64,000 bases of DNA from Rhodoligotrophos sp. CJ14 (GCF_038811545.1 NZ_CP133319.1:2571516-2635515); one strand, 5' to 3'. Positions 1 through 9,913 are shown, numbered from the stretch's first letter. Translations and numbers: made by a program. Notes: a model not told the origin generated them from the letters alone.

Positions 1-1727
1 TGGTCGAGATCAGGCTCCGGTACCGCAGCCAGCAGCGCGCGAGTATAGGGATGGCGCGCACGTTCCCGGAACCGCTCACGTGGGGCCTCCTCTACGATCA
101 TGCCGCGGCACATGACCAGTATACGCTCCGCGATATAGTCGACCACCGCGAGATTGTGGCTAATAAAAAGATAGGAAAGACCCAGCTTGTCTTGAAGATC
201 TTTGAGCAGGTTCAAGATCTGCGCCTGAACAGACACATCGAGCGCCGAGACCGGCTCATCGCAAATCAAAAGATCCGGCTTCAGGGCCAATGCGCGAGCA
301 ATCCCGATGCGCTGGCGCTGCCCTCCCGAGAAGGAGTGCGGATACCGCCCGAGAAAGCGCGGATCGAGGCCCACGAGCTGCATCAATTCCTTGGCGATCT
401 CACGCCGCTGGCGGGATGTGCCGATGTCGTGGATGACCAGCGGCTCGGTGATGAGGTCCAGCACGGTCATGCGCGGATTGAGCGATGAGAACGGGTCCTG
501 AAAGACCACCTGAACCGCGCGGCGATAGGCGTTGAGATCAGAGCCTTCAAGCTCCGGCACGTCGCGCATATGGCCGCCGAGCCTGAACTTCACCTGCCCC
601 GCGTCAGGGCTCGCCGCCCGCACGATGATCTTGGCAGTCGTGGTCTTGCCACAGCCGGATTCACCCACGAGCCCCACCGATTCGCCGGAATGGATGGTGA
701 AGCTCACATCCCGCAGCGCCAGCATTTCCTGCGTACCCCGCGGCTTGAACATGCTGCCCTTTCGCAGTGTGAAAGCCTTGCGCAAGCCATTAACCTGCAG
801 CAGGGGCGCTCCCGTCTGCATGGCCTCGCGGCATTCCGCGAAATAGCCGCCGGCCACCGGCTCCACCTCGCGAATGGCCCTTAGCCGTTCGCCCGGTTCC
901 ATATCGAAGCGAGGCACCGCATTCAGCAGCGCCTTGAGATAGGGGTGCTGAGGATCACGGAAGATCGCCTCGGTGGTTCCGGCTTCGACGATACGGCCGC
1001 GGTAGAGCACCACCACTTCGTCCGCCAGATTGGCGACGATGCCGAGATCATGAGTGATCATCAGCACCGCCATATGGAACTCTTGCTGAAGATCTTTGAT
1101 CAGCTTGAGGATCTGCGCCTGCACCGTCACATCGAGCGCAGTGGTCGGCTCGTCCGCGATCAGCAGCGCCGGCTGGCAGACCAGCGCCATGGCGATCATC
1201 GCCCGCTGACGCATGCCGCCTGATAGCTCGAAGGGATAGGTGTCGACCCCACGCTCGGGATCAACAAAGCCGACCAGCTTCAGCATGCGCGCGGTGGCGG
1301 CGCGTGCCTCCTGGCGGGATGATCCCATATGCAGTCTGTGCGCCTCGCCGATCTGATCACCGATCGTATGCAGGGGCGAGAGCGATGCCATGGGCTCCTG
1401 AAAGATGATCGAGATCCGGCCGCCGCGAATATTGCGCATCTGGTCCGAATCTGCCCCGAGCCGTACGAGATCGACCTCCGCCTTGCCAGTGCCGGCGAGC
1501 TTGGGATCGCGGAGGATCATGGACCCGCCGGTGATCTTGGCAACCCGCGGCAGGATTCGCAGAATGGCCTGGCTGATCACCGTCTTTCCGGATCCGGATT
1601 CGCCAACCAGCGCGACGGTTTTCCCATGCGGAACCTCGAAAGAGACCCCGTCGACCGCTCTCACCCTGCCGGCCATGGTTTGAAAGTCGATAACCAGATT
1701 GTTGATCGAGAGCAGTGCCGGGCTCAT
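1..1727 (-). CDS. Peptide ABC transporter, fused double ATP-binding subunit (partial, 3' end outside window)
   Basis: Two complete ABC ATPase modules lie in one chain, as in YejF or GsiA. Reading from ATG at 1727, module 1 has Walker A GESGSGKS (about residues 42-49), an LSGGM signature, Walker B LLIADEPT and an oligopeptide-type [12 protein letters not shown] tail. Module 2 has [29 protein letters not shown] and a second [15 protein letters not shown] tail. The frame is still open at base 1, with about 575 residues visible. It should energise import of peptides or similar solutes at the inner membrane. Its ATG overlaps the stop of the upstream PH-like gene in an ATGA, so it may be translated as the last visible gene of the glycosyltransferase operon. 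Its permeases and binding protein would lie outside the window. Confidence 0.9.
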   Translation of the reverse strand, partial: MSPALLSINNLVIDFQTMAGRVRAVDGVSFEVPHGKTVALVGESGSGKTVISQAILRILPRVAKITGGSMILRDPKLAGTGKAEVDLVRLGADSDQMRNIRGGRISIIFQEPMASLSPLHTIGDQIGEAHRLHMGSSRQEARAATARMLKLVGFVDPERGVDTYPFELSGGMRQRAMIAMALVCQPALLIADEPTTALDVTVQAQILKLIKDLQQEFHMAVLMITHDLGIVANLADEVVVLYRGRIVEAGTTEAIFRDPQHPYLKALLNAVPRFDMEPGERLRAIREVEPVAGGYFAECREAMQTGAPLLQVNGLRKAFTLRKGSMFKPRGTQEMLALRDVSFTIHSGESVGLVGESGCGKTTTAKIIVRAASPDAGQVKFRLGGHMRDVPELEGSDLNAYRRAVQVVFQDPFSSLNPRMTVLDLITEPLVIHDIGTSRQRREIAKELMQLVGLDPRFLGRYPHSFSGGQRQRIGIARALALKPDLLICDEPVSALDVSVQAQILNLLKDLQDKLGLSYLFISHNLAVVDYIAERILVMCRGMIVEEAPRERFRERARHPYTRALLAAVPEPDLD

Positions 1728-2341
1728 GCGGTCGTCCCACCGGGGAGGGTGATACCCAATGCCCGTGCATTCATCATCGTCGCGGCATTCAGTCCCACGC
1801 GGTTGCGCAAGGCCGCATTGAGCGCATGTTGCACCGCCGGCATGAAGGCTGGATGCTCGTGATCAAGGGTGATCCGCTTGCGCCCTGAGCGCAGAACCAG
1901 GCTCATCCACCCATTTTCCCTGTCGCGTCTCGTTGAGAAATATCGGAGGGAAACCCCATCGGTCTCGCGCCAGGCGATCTGCTTGCGCAAGGGTTCCGAA
2001 ATCCTGATCTCCTCCTCGCTGATAGTGATGACGCTCATATGACGGCTGACCGCACGGACAGCATAACAGGCAAAAACTGCGCCTATGCCGCAGAGAACAG
2101 CGAGGCCGATCACGCCAGGCCTCGTGATCACCGCCAGAAACACAACCGTCGCCAGCCCGGCAGCCGCACGCGCGATCATGGCCAGGAATAGCGAGATCGG
2201 TTGCCGAAAGACTTGCTCACGTACCGGTGTTACAGAGGAGCGCTCAGCCGCGCTCGAGCTGCTCTCTACCTCTAATGCCGGCATCTTGCTCCGACTTCTT
2301 TCCGGGCTGGCGGAATGCTGGCCCTCCGTCATCTTCCTCAT
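1724..2341 (-). CDS. Membrane protein with PH-like domain, function unknown
   Basis: The 205-residue protein has a Ser-rich hydrophilic N-terminus of about 50 residues, then two adjacent hydrophobic segments (about residues 50-95). A beta-rich region follows, reading like the bacterial PH-like domains found after paired membrane helices (ITISEEEIRISEPLRKQIAW, then WMSLVLRSGRKRITL). No catalytic motif is visible. It sits between the NTPase gene (43-base gap) and the double ABC ATPase (ATGA overlap). No clear Shine-Dalgarno precedes the ATG at 2341; ATG 2332 is an alternative. The family assignment is tentative. Confidence 0.7.
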   Translation of the reverse strand: MRKMTEGQHSASPERSRSKMPALEVESSSSAAERSSVTPVREQVFRQPISLFLAMIARAAAGLATVVFLAVITRPGVIGLAVLCGIGAVFACYAVRAVSRHMSVITISEEEIRISEPLRKQIAWRETDGVSLRYFSTRRDRENGWMSLVLRSGRKRITLDHEHPAFMPAVQHALNAALRNRVGLNAATMMNARALGITLPGGTTA

Positions 2342-2384
2342 ACCCGGCGCGCCGGATCAAGATGCATTTCATGAAGCCCCCTTG

Positions 2385-2930
2385 TCAGGGTTGCTTGAGG
2401 TGGGATTTCAGGAAAGAAAGCCTTTCCTGAACTGGCGCCAGTGGAAGCTCGACCAAGCTATATCCGCACGCGCTATAGACGGCCACCATCGCCTCGAAAG
2501 TGCGGCAGGCCTCCTCGAATGACTGCTTGCGCTCGCGATCTTGCGTGAAGATCTCCGCCCAAGGCGGTGCGATGAATACTGTCGGATTGTACCGAAAATG
2601 CCGAGCGGCCTCGTGAAAATGCGATGGGATTGGCCGGTTGAGCAGGCGGAGATAGCCAATGGCGTCCGGCACACCCCGGTCGAAGATGACGGGACCCGCC
2701 ATGCTCTGCGCCATCCGATAGGAGCGCATTTCCCAGATCAGCATCGCTTCTGCGAACAGTTCAGGATCTTTCCATGGCAGAGCCGGACCATCGATCATCA
2801 TCTGGTCTTGGATGATAGCCCGCCCTGCTTCGATGGAACGTGCATAGCCCTGCGCTTGAAGCGCATCGATGAGGCTTGTCTTGCCCGAGCCGGGGCCGCC
2901 GGTAACGACGATGAACCGGTCAGCCGCCAT
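2385..2930 (-). CDS. P-loop NTPase (AAA_28-like predicted ATPase/kinase)
   Basis: The protein of about 181 residues opens with a beta strand and a textbook Walker A (VVTGGPGSGKTSL, residues 7-19), followed by a nucleoside-kinase-like fold with VIFDRGVPD in the position of a Walker B/lid region. This resembles the small AAA_28 predicted ATPases that often act as nucleotide or small-molecule kinases. ATG 2930 gives an 11-base overlap with the deacetylase gene. An in-frame start at 2981 would add 17 residues before the P-loop and is less likely. It is part of the glycosyltransferase operon. The substrate is unknown. Confidence 0.8.
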   Translation of the reverse strand: MAADRFIVVTGGPGSGKTSLIDALQAQGYARSIEAGRAIIQDQMMIDGPALPWKDPELFAEAMLIWEMRSYRMAQSMAGPVIFDRGVPDAIGYLRLLNRPIPSHFHEAARHFRYNPTVFIAPPWAEIFTQDRERKQSFEEACRTFEAMVAVYSACGYSLVELPLAPVQERLSFLKSHLKQP

Positions 2931-3672
2931 TGAAAAGGTCCCGTCCGGAATGCCAGGTGACCCGGCCCTGCATTGCCTCAATCAAACCCTCGAGAAAATT
3001 CCAGGCGCGCTCATCATGCACTGCGTGATGGGTGAGAAGGCCGACTGGGGCTTCCCGATCTGTCAGTCGCCGCGACCGCAACTCAACCGCAAGCGCTGCG
3101 CCGAGATCCCCCGGCGACCGGCCACATCGCTCTCGCCAGTCTATCAGGTCTATATGCGTATTGATTTCAACGAGGTCCGCATTCTCGAACCTGGCTTTGC
3201 CGAACGTGGAGATGGCACGATAGCCCTGCCCGCGTAAAAGCGAGATCAGATCCGAGCGCACCCGGTTCCAGGGCGGCACCAGGACCGGCAGCATTCGGTC
3301 GGGGAAGGCATCGCCGAGCATGTCGAGCGCCCTTGCCGTATCCCTCGCCACAGCCGCAAGCGGCCGGGCCTCACCAAGCTCCGCCTTCTTCGTATCCGGC
3401 CCTTCGTGATTCTCATGGGCGAGCCCATGGACGAGCAGGTCAACCATCTCTGGCGGGTGATCGAAAATCGCGCCGCAGAGCGATGGTTCCATCTTCCCCG
3501 GCACGACCGCCAGACACAGGGGAACGCTCTGTTCGGCACAGAGCGCCATCAAATGCCGCAATTCTGGTCTGTCCCGAACGGCATCATCATCCCGGATCCA
3601 CAGGCGTGGCACCCATCCCGAGCGATCCCAGTGCTCGAGCTCGCGCAAGAGCTGTGTGAACACGTCGCTCAA
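2920..3672 (-). CDS. Polysaccharide-deacetylase-like protein (carbohydrate esterase 4 fold)
   Basis: This 250-residue protein shows the order of motifs expected of NodB-fold deacetylases: an Asp cluster WIRDDDA (about residues 25-31), a His motif HGLAHENH (about 82-89), a PPWNR loop (about 132) and a late LLTHHAVHD segment. These would supply the metal-binding Asp-His-His and catalytic residues for removing acyl groups from an amino sugar. No signal peptide is seen, so a cytoplasmic glycan intermediate is the likely substrate. The start is TTG 3672, supported by a GGAG 8 bases upstream; it overlaps the upstream glycosyltransferase stop. Confidence 0.8.
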   Translation of the reverse strand: MSDVFTQLLRELEHWDRSGWVPRLWIRDDDAVRDRPELRHLMALCAEQSVPLCLAVVPGKMEPSLCGAIFDHPPEMVDLLVHGLAHENHEGPDTKKAELGEARPLAAVARDTARALDMLGDAFPDRMLPVLVPPWNRVRSDLISLLRGQGYRAISTFGKARFENADLVEINTHIDLIDWRERCGRSPGDLGAALAVELRSRRLTDREAPVGLLTHHAVHDERAWNFLEGLIEAMQGRVTWHSGRDLFNGG

Positions 3673-4841
3673 GTGACCGGCTCCACCAGCATCTGTTTGA
3701 TGATGGCCGCCGAACGCCTCGCACCATCGAGGCTCGGCCGAGGCGTCGACAGCACATTGAGCATCAAGGCATCATCGATTGCGCGCGCAAGCCGTAATGG
3801 GGTCAGTTCGCCGGGATCTACTGCGAAAGCCAGTCCCTTCTCCTCCAGGATCTTCGCCCGCAGCGGCTGCTCGATTTCACCGCCCGCAGGCCCTCGGTAG
3901 GGCACGAGAACAGCCGGCACGCGCGCCTGCAGGATATCGACGCAAGTGTTGTAGCCGGCCTGGGAGATCGACAGCCGCGCGCGTTTGAGGAGCTCTGGGA
4001 AATCTGGACGAGCTGGTTCCACGATCACACCGGGATCATTTGCCCCCTTGATGGCAGCCAGTTCTCCGGCCGGCATATTGTGCCCGATCAGGAAACGCCA
4101 TGTCAGCCCTGCCGCCGCAGAGAGCGAACGCGCAGCAGCAGCGGCCACCAACAGCTCACGCCCTACTGCACCGCCCCCAGCCGACACGATGACCTCATTC
4201 AACCCGTCCTTGCCGCCGGACTGGCGCGAACGGCCAGCCCTCATGTAGCCGGTATATCTGATACGATCGGCAAACTCGGCAACGAGCGGCAATGAGCGTT
4301 CGACAGGCACGAGATTGGGATCGCCATGCACGAGGATCGCATCATAATCGGCGATGAGCCGGCGCACCGAGGCGATCTTTTGCGCGTTCGAGGGAGGCTG
4401 TAAAATGTCCCGAACCGAGCAAACGATCTTCGGCCGCAAGTCCCGCCCTTCAGCGGTTGCGAGTACGAGCAGCCCGTCTAGCTCGTCCGCAAAGCGGCGC
4501 CGCCCAAAGGGGTAAAGCTCCGTGATGATCATCGCGGGTCTGAGCACGCGATAGAGGTTGAGCAGCGCTTCTGCGCGACGGCGGAAGAGATCCTCCCCCG
4601 CCTCGCGTCCCGCTTCGTCGATCAGATTGGTATAGCCGTTATCGCCGCTGCGGATTGCGGGCAGCTGCTTCAGCACCACACCTTTCGGTACGGGCGCCGG
4701 AACTGGCACGCCGCCCGAGGCAACCACCGGACGAAGGCCTGCCTGGGCCAGCGCCCCGGCCAGAACCATGGCCCGTTGATAGTGACCGATGCCGAGCACA
4801 TGGGTCACCCAGATCAGGATCGGGCGCTCTTCGGCCTTCAC
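3669..4841 (-). CDS. Glycosyltransferase, MurG-like/COG4671 type (GT-B fold)
   Basis: This 390-residue GT-B protein has an N-terminal GIGHYQRAMVLAGAL motif (Gly-His loop typical of MurG-like and COG4671 predicted glycosyltransferases). Its C-terminal donor-site segment is SQAGYNTCVDILQARVPAVL followed by an acidic EIEQ. It is paralogous to the 434-residue enzyme at 7178-8482. It probably moves a nucleotide-activated sugar onto a glycan or lipid acceptor. The start is GTG 4841 with GGGAG upstream, overlapping the stop of the preceding GT4 gene. Sugar and acceptor cannot be read from sequence. Confidence 0.85.
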   Translation of the reverse strand: MKAEERPILIWVTHVLGIGHYQRAMVLAGALAQAGLRPVVASGGVPVPAPVPKGVVLKQLPAIRSGDNGYTNLIDEAGREAGEDLFRRRAEALLNLYRVLRPAMIITELYPFGRRRFADELDGLLVLATAEGRDLRPKIVCSVRDILQPPSNAQKIASVRRLIADYDAILVHGDPNLVPVERSLPLVAEFADRIRYTGYMRAGRSRQSGGKDGLNEVIVSAGGGAVGRELLVAAAAARSLSAAAGLTWRFLIGHNMPAGELAAIKGANDPGVIVEPARPDFPELLKRARLSISQAGYNTCVDILQARVPAVLVPYRGPAGGEIEQPLRAKILEEKGLAFAVDPGELTPLRLARAIDDALMLNVLSTPRPSLDGARRSAAIIKQMLVEPVT

Positions 4842-5917
4842 GTCAATGCTCCCGCGACGATCTCGACCGCATGCTGCAACGTGCGGCTGCCCCGCACGAA
4901 CTCTTCGGCCGCAGCTCCCATCTGCTCGCGTCTTTCCCGGTTGACGATCAGCTCGGTGATCATTCTCGCATAGTCATCTGCATCGCATGGCGCACCCAGC
5001 ATGCCCGTAACCCCGTCAACCACCACGGCGGGCACCCCGCGAATGCGCTGGGCCACAACCGGCAGCCCCATGGCCTGCGCTTCCAGATAGGCCAGCCCAT
5101 AGGCCTCCCCGCATCCGGGCCAGGCATAAAGGTCCGCATTTGAGTAAACCTCTGCCATCTGCTCAACGGGCAACTCGCCTGTGAATGTAACGCGATCGCC
5201 GAGAAACCCAAGCATCGTCTCGACCACTTTGCGCTCCGGCCCGTCACCCACGATCACCAGCGAGAAAGGCAGTTCCTTGATCAAAAACAGGGCTTTTGCG
5301 AGCATACGGTAACTGGCGAGCTTATCGCCTGCCCGCATCATTGCCACTGAGAGAAGCCGCGGGACGGCATTGGCCATGCGGGGTACTGCTGGCCGCGGCA
5401 AATGCGTGGTGTCGATGAAGGGCGGGAGATCAACGAGCGATCCGCAACGCGCCACCGGCGCGATGCCCTCGCGATCGCCCGCCGTGAAGCAGAGGTTCAC
5501 CTTGGCCAGTTCGAGGCCCCTCCGAACTTGCGCCTGAGCCTCGGCGAATGGTCCTTGCTCCCGCTTGCGGGCATAAGAGGCTTCGCTGGTCACATAGGGA
5601 ATGCCGAGGGCCCCGGCGATCCTCACCCCCAACCAGTCGGGCGCCTTGTAATAGGGATGATAGGTGAACCACAGGTCGGGTCGGCCATTACGCTCGAACT
5701 GAGCGAGCAGCTCTTCGGCAATGCGTTCACCCTCTTGCCGCACGCGCCGTTGGGCGTCGGCCTCGCCTGTCGGCTCGAAGCTCGAGAAGCGGCTCGCCAG
5801 AGAAACCTCATGACCCGCAGCCTTGAGCACGCTCATCAGCTGCCGTGCCATCTGCCGGTCGCCCGAGGGCACGGAATGCTCCGGATGCTTAAGCGGAGCA
5901 TAGAATGCGATGCGCAT
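4838..5917 (-). CDS. Glycosyltransferase family 4 protein
   Basis: At 359 residues this is typical of GT4. The N-terminus MRIAFYAPLKHPEHSVPSGD holds an acceptor-side loop and SGDRQMARQL motif. The donor domain has LVIVGDGPERK and the EX7E region in EAYGLAYLEAQAMGLPVVA, the nucleotide-sugar-binding hallmark of GT4. The preceding GT4 stop (5918-5920) abuts this ATG with no gap, and the next gene overlaps by 4 bases, so the genes are probably translated from one message. It should be a retaining transferase acting at the cytoplasmic face of the membrane. Confidence 0.9.
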   Translation of the reverse strand: MRIAFYAPLKHPEHSVPSGDRQMARQLMSVLKAAGHEVSLASRFSSFEPTGEADAQRRVRQEGERIAEELLAQFERNGRPDLWFTYHPYYKAPDWLGVRIAGALGIPYVTSEASYARKREQGPFAEAQAQVRRGLELAKVNLCFTAGDREGIAPVARCGSLVDLPPFIDTTHLPRPAVPRMANAVPRLLSVAMMRAGDKLASYRMLAKALFLIKELPFSLVIVGDGPERKVVETMLGFLGDRVTFTGELPVEQMAEVYSNADLYAWPGCGEAYGLAYLEAQAMGLPVVAQRIRGVPAVVVDGVTGMLGAPCDADDYARMITELIVNRERREQMGAAAEEFVRGSRTLQHAVEIVAGALT

Positions 5918-7165
5918 CTAGGGCGTGCCGATGCCGAACCGTGCCGCCAAACTGCGAATGCATGTATCCCTTGAGAATGATGTCACCAGCCTGTCCCTTG
6001 CCGCCATTCCTAAGGAGAAGCGCAACTCCGGATCCTTGGCAAGCCGCGCAATCGCGGCCGCCAGGGCATCGGCATTGCCGGGCGGCACGAGCACGCCGGT
6101 TTTGCTATCGGTCACGAATTCGGGGATGGCCGAGATATTGGTCGACACGCAGCAGAGCGCTTGTGATGCCGCCTCCATCAGCACGTTCGGCAGACCGTCC
6201 CGATCACCTGACCCATCGATCTGGCTGGCCAGCACAAACAGATCCCCCCAGCCCAGCAGATCGATCACATCGTTTTGCGGCCGCGCACCCCGCCATTCGA
6301 TCTTATCCGAAAGGCCCAGATCGTCTGCCTGCCGCTTGAGCGCTGCCGATAACTCACCGCCCCCGATATGGACGAAACGCCAGTGCAACCCGCTCGGCAG
6401 ACGGCCCAGCGCCTCCAGCAGCACGCGATATCCCTTCTTAGGGACGGCACGGCCGACCGACACGATTCTTACGGGATTGGCGGGGTCATCGCCGCATCGC
6501 CCGCCCTCGCGCGAGGGGGGTATTGGAAAGCGGCCAAGATCGAGCCCGTGATAGCACAGAAACAGCTTCTCGGCATCGCCCTCTGGCGCCAGCGATTTGA
6601 GATGCGCGATATTATAGGCTGTACATGTGCTGCCCCAGGCCGCATCGGCGATCTTTTCCGCCTTTTCCCAGGGTTGAATTGTCCAGATATCCTTGGCATG
6701 AGCGGAAAAGCTCCAAGGCAGCCGCCGCATGATCGCTGCATAACGTGCAACCGAAGACGGTGTATGCAGAAAGTGGCTGTAGATATGCGAGATTTCCTCA
6801 GGCATTTCGCTTGCGAGCACCACCGCCTGACCAAACCGCCGGCCGCGGTTGAAATCGCGCTCTCGCCACCAATCCTTCAGAAACACCTTCAGGGCTGAGA
6901 AGAAACCCGGCAGGACCATCGACCGTATGAGTCCCCACATCACCCGAAGGGGATCATCCACGAGATATTCGGGCAGATAGTTCACCTCTGCCGTGATCTC
7001 GTCATGGATCGGGTGACGCGCATCGTCGGTCGGGTGGCGCAGTGACCAAAGCTGCAGGCGCAAGCCGAGCTGCTCGAGCGCATGCAGCTCCTGGGCAATG
7101 AAGGTTTCGGACAGGCGCGGATAACCCTTGAGCACCACTGCGATGGTGCCGTCAATCTCCGTCAT
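5918..7165 (-). CDS. Glycosyltransferase family 4 protein (colanic-acid/EPS type)
   Basis: This is a 415-residue GT4 enzyme. The N-terminus carries the KGYPRLSETFIAQELHALE motif common in exopolysaccharide glycosyltransferases. The C-terminal domain has VGRAVPKKGYRVLLEAL, then GDRDGLPNVLMEAASQA, the EX7E-type donor site. The preceding gene ends 12 bases away. It probably extends an exported glycan; the donor sugar is unknown. Confidence 0.9.
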   Translation of the reverse strand: MTEIDGTIAVVLKGYPRLSETFIAQELHALEQLGLRLQLWSLRHPTDDARHPIHDEITAEVNYLPEYLVDDPLRVMWGLIRSMVLPGFFSALKVFLKDWWRERDFNRGRRFGQAVVLASEMPEEISHIYSHFLHTPSSVARYAAIMRRLPWSFSAHAKDIWTIQPWEKAEKIADAAWGSTCTAYNIAHLKSLAPEGDAEKLFLCYHGLDLGRFPIPPSREGGRCGDDPANPVRIVSVGRAVPKKGYRVLLEALGRLPSGLHWRFVHIGGGELSAALKRQADDLGLSDKIEWRGARPQNDVIDLLGWGDLFVLASQIDGSGDRDGLPNVLMEAASQALCCVSTNISAIPEFVTDSKTGVLVPPGNADALAAAIARLAKDPELRFSLGMAARDRLVTSFSRDTCIRSLAARFGIGTP

Positions 7166-7177
7166 GGACCCGGCCCG

Positions 7178-8482
7178 CTACCCAGCAGCGCTAAGCCGCT
7201 GCAGTCCGTCGCCGGCCGTGTCGGGATTGGATCCAGAACCGCAGAACGGACCGTCTGAACCTCGAACAGAATCGCCATACCGTCCATTGATCCAGGGGGT
7301 TACCTGAGCATTCACGCTCTCCAGCCCTGCCATGAGGTCGGGCAGCATGCGGGCCGATGGCGGGGGCTGGTCCGCCAGCGCACCGAGAGCCTCGGCCATG
7401 GCATCAATATCGGCCACATAGTTTCCCACTGAATCGGTCCCCAGCAGCATGCGTGCGAGCCCCAATGCCTCCGCGCGGCTTGCCCTGATCAGCTGCTCCT
7501 GGCGCGGATGCGTGCGCGGCACGATCAATGCCGGCTTGTCATAGGTGAGCACCTCGCAAAAGGTATTGTACCCGCCCATGCAGACAACCGCTCGGGCGCG
7601 CTGGACCAGATGCTCGACCTGATTGTGGAAGACCATCACCTCCACATCCCGCAGCTTTTCGGCACGCTCATGGAAGGCCTCGCGCTGCTCCAATGGCATA
7701 AACGGCCCAAGCACGATCAGCGCCGGCCAAGGCAGATCGCGCCTGGCTTCGTAGGTTTGCAGGATCCAGTCGACCAGCTCTGCCCCATCGCCACCGCCGC
7801 CGGTCATCACCAGGAGAAAGTCTTGCTCGGTAATCGATGGCCAATGGTGATTGGCGGCCGTCTTGGCCAGGGCCCGTGGCAGATAACCGGTATAGACGAT
7901 TTTCTCGCGAACCGACTCGCTCACCTTCAGCCCGGTGAGCGGCTCATAGAGTGCGCGATGTCCATAGACCCAAATCTCGTCATAGGTGGCCTCGATCGTC
8001 TGCATCGCCCGCTTACGTCGCCATTCCTTGCGCAGAACCTTGGGCTCGTCGAGAACATCCCGCAAGCCCAGGACGATCCGTGCTCCGCGCGTCTTGAGGA
8101 GATCGAGCGCTCCGGCGAACTCTCCATGCAATCCGCTCGGTTCCTTGTCGACGATGACCAGATCGGGGTCGAAGACCTCCGCCGTTCGCTCGATGATCGC
8201 GCGCCGCAAACCGATCGTCTCGTTGATATCGATATGCAGGTTGAGAGCGGTGTAATTGCCATTGCGCAGCTTGATCACGCCCGGCACCCGGACGAAATCG
8301 ACCCTGGAGCGAAAATCAAACGCGCCGATGATGGGCGAGCCGGTCACGATCAGAGCGGAAAGCCTCTTATGGCGCTCGACGAGGCTATGGGCGATGGTCA
8401 TCGATCGCCTGAGATGACCGAGACCAAAGGTGTCGTGGCTATATAGCAAGATCTTGGCGCCGTCGCGCCTGCCGCGAGCCAT
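7178..8482 (-). CDS. Glycosyltransferase, COG4671/MurG-like; first gene of the operon
   Basis: This 434-residue GT-B protein has the SHDTFGLGHLRRSMTIAHSL N-terminal Gly-His-Leu-Arg-Arg loop and the donor-site signature VCMGGYNTFCEVLTYDKPAL followed by PRTHPRQEQ. It matches the COG4671 predicted glycosyltransferases and is a paralogue of the gene at 3669-4841. It is the most upstream gene of a minus-strand operon reaching at least to base 1. Its promoter should lie in 8483-8840, shared with the divergent radical SAM gene. The C-terminal 40 residues look poorly conserved. Confidence 0.88.
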   Translation of the reverse strand: MARGRRDGAKILLYSHDTFGLGHLRRSMTIAHSLVERHKRLSALIVTGSPIIGAFDFRSRVDFVRVPGVIKLRNGNYTALNLHIDINETIGLRRAIIERTAEVFDPDLVIVDKEPSGLHGEFAGALDLLKTRGARIVLGLRDVLDEPKVLRKEWRRKRAMQTIEATYDEIWVYGHRALYEPLTGLKVSESVREKIVYTGYLPRALAKTAANHHWPSITEQDFLLVMTGGGGDGAELVDWILQTYEARRDLPWPALIVLGPFMPLEQREAFHERAEKLRDVEVMVFHNQVEHLVQRARAVVCMGGYNTFCEVLTYDKPALIVPRTHPRQEQLIRASRAEALGLARMLLGTDSVGNYVADIDAMAEALGALADQPPPSARMLPDLMAGLESVNAQVTPWINGRYGDSVRGSDGPFCGSGSNPDTAGDGLQRLSAAG

Positions 8483-8840
8483 TCTCCGGTCCCCTCATCC
8501 GCTATTCCGGATCGTTCCCGCATCACCCACGGCGAGGATCCGCTGTCGCCCAAGCATCATCCCTAGCACGAGACTGCCATATCTGAGAACCGGCATTTGG
8601 CGCGAACTTGGTAACGACAAGATGGCGTTTCCTTGACACAAGCCTGCTCGACAGTGCTCACGATGCGGTGCATTGTTTCTCGGCATTTCGTTGATTAGAT
8701 CGGCTTTGAGAATTGAGCTTCTATGCTGGACAGTCGGCCGACTTTTCGAGCGCTCGTCGGAGTGCCTGAGGTGTTCGGCTGAGACCGGTGAAGCGCATGC
8801 GCAACAGTTGAGCAGTCACCGCTGACATTAAGGATCGCGA
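8483..8840. promoter_or_regulatory. Divergent intergenic control region between glycosyltransferase and radical SAM operons
   Basis: This gap of 358 bases holds no convincing gene. It must contain the promoters of both divergent operons. A perfect TTGACA lies at 8633-8638 on the plus strand, but no good -10 box is found 16-18 bases after it. AAGGA precedes the radical SAM ATG at normal distance. Individual promoters cannot be assigned with confidence. Confidence 0.45.
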
Positions 8841-9848
8841 ATGGCCACCAGCCACACCCTTGAGGCTCATCTTCCCCTGAAGGCGCGGGTTTCGCGCCTT
8901 TTCGCGCATATGCTGCCCCTATCTTACTTCAAGAAGCCGCCGACCATCATCGTGGTCGACGTCACCAATTCCTGCAATCTGCGCTGCCCCGTTTGCCCCG
9001 TCACCATCGCGATGACGCGCAAACGTGGGCTTATGAAGCTCGATCTGTTCAAAGCGATCGTCGATGACTTCAAGAAGATGAAGGAAAAGCCGGCGATGTA
9101 TTTCAACTTCTCCGGCGAGCCGACACTTAATCCCGCATTGCCCGATTTTGTTGCTTATGCGCACCAGAATGGCCACGACACCTTCCTTTCGACCAATGCG
9201 ACCAAGCTTTCCCAAGACATGGCCGAGCGCCTGATCACCGCCGGCCTTGGGCGCGTCTATCTGTGCATGGATGGCTTTTCCAAGGAGGCGCAGGAAAGCT
9301 ATCGGGTGAACTCCAGCTTCGAGGAGGTGAAGGCGAATATCGAGATGTTCTTGTCCACGCGGCGCAAGCTTAAGGTCAAGAATCCCAAATGCGTTTTGCA
9401 AACCCTGCTGACCGGCTATTCCGAACATCAAATGGAGGATATCCGCAGCTGGGCCGAAGACATTGGCTTTGATCAGATTCGCTTCAAGACGTTCAGCATC
9501 GGCTCCTATACGACTGAACAGGAGAAGCAGGAATTCAGCCGCTTTCTTCCTACCCGTGAAGACCTTCGGCGCCATCCGACCGGAATACAGCGCGCCACCT
9601 GTACCGCCCCGCTCCATCAGACCGTCGTCTTCTGGAATGGCGATCTAGGTCTTTGCTGCATTGATTATGACCAGATGGTCCAGTTGCCCAATATTGGCGA
9701 GGGCGGTTTCCTCAGGGCTTATTTATCGGACGAGGCAGCCCGTGCACGCAGGAAGGGATACTTGAAGCAATTCGATATTTGTAAAGGATGTTCTTATTCG
9801 AATGCAGAAAATATGGGTATGAAGATTGACCTGAGACAGCCGATATGA
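8841..9848 (+). CDS. Radical SAM protein with SPASM-like Cys-rich C-terminus
   Basis: The 335-residue protein has the radical SAM cluster motif CNLRCPVC (Cys 45, 49, 52; CxxxCxxC) after strand VVDVTN, and the GEPT SAM-binding motif in FNFSGEPTLNP. The C-terminal third carries further cysteines (ATCTAP, LGLCCID, ICKGC), as in SPASM or twitch domains that hold auxiliary Fe-S clusters. Such proteins modify peptides, sugars or other small molecules by radical chemistry; the substrate here is not evident. AAGGA precedes the ATG. It leads a plus-strand operon with the ABC-like and cNMP-binding genes and is divergent from the glycosyltransferases, which suggests a shared pathway. Confidence 0.88.
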   Translation: MATSHTLEAHLPLKARVSRLFAHMLPLSYFKKPPTIIVVDVTNSCNLRCPVCPVTIAMTRKRGLMKLDLFKAIVDDFKKMKEKPAMYFNFSGEPTLNPALPDFVAYAHQNGHDTFLSTNATKLSQDMAERLITAGLGRVYLCMDGFSKEAQESYRVNSSFEEVKANIEMFLSTRRKLKVKNPKCVLQTLLTGYSEHQMEDIRSWAEDIGFDQIRFKTFSIGSYTTEQEKQEFSRFLPTREDLRRHPTGIQRATCTAPLHQTVVFWNGDLGLCCIDYDQMVQLPNIGEGGFLRAYLSDEAARARRKGYLKQFDICKGCSYSNAENMGMKIDLRQPI

Positions 9849-9913
9849 TGAGCCTGTGAGGCTACTCTGAGTGCGGATTGTGGGGGACGCTCCGGAGCCA
9901 TCATATTACTGAC

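Noticed and set aside
8495-8686. 63-codon minus-strand ORF in the divergent control region
   Set aside because: No ribosome site, no recognisable sequence, and it lies where the two operon promoters must be.
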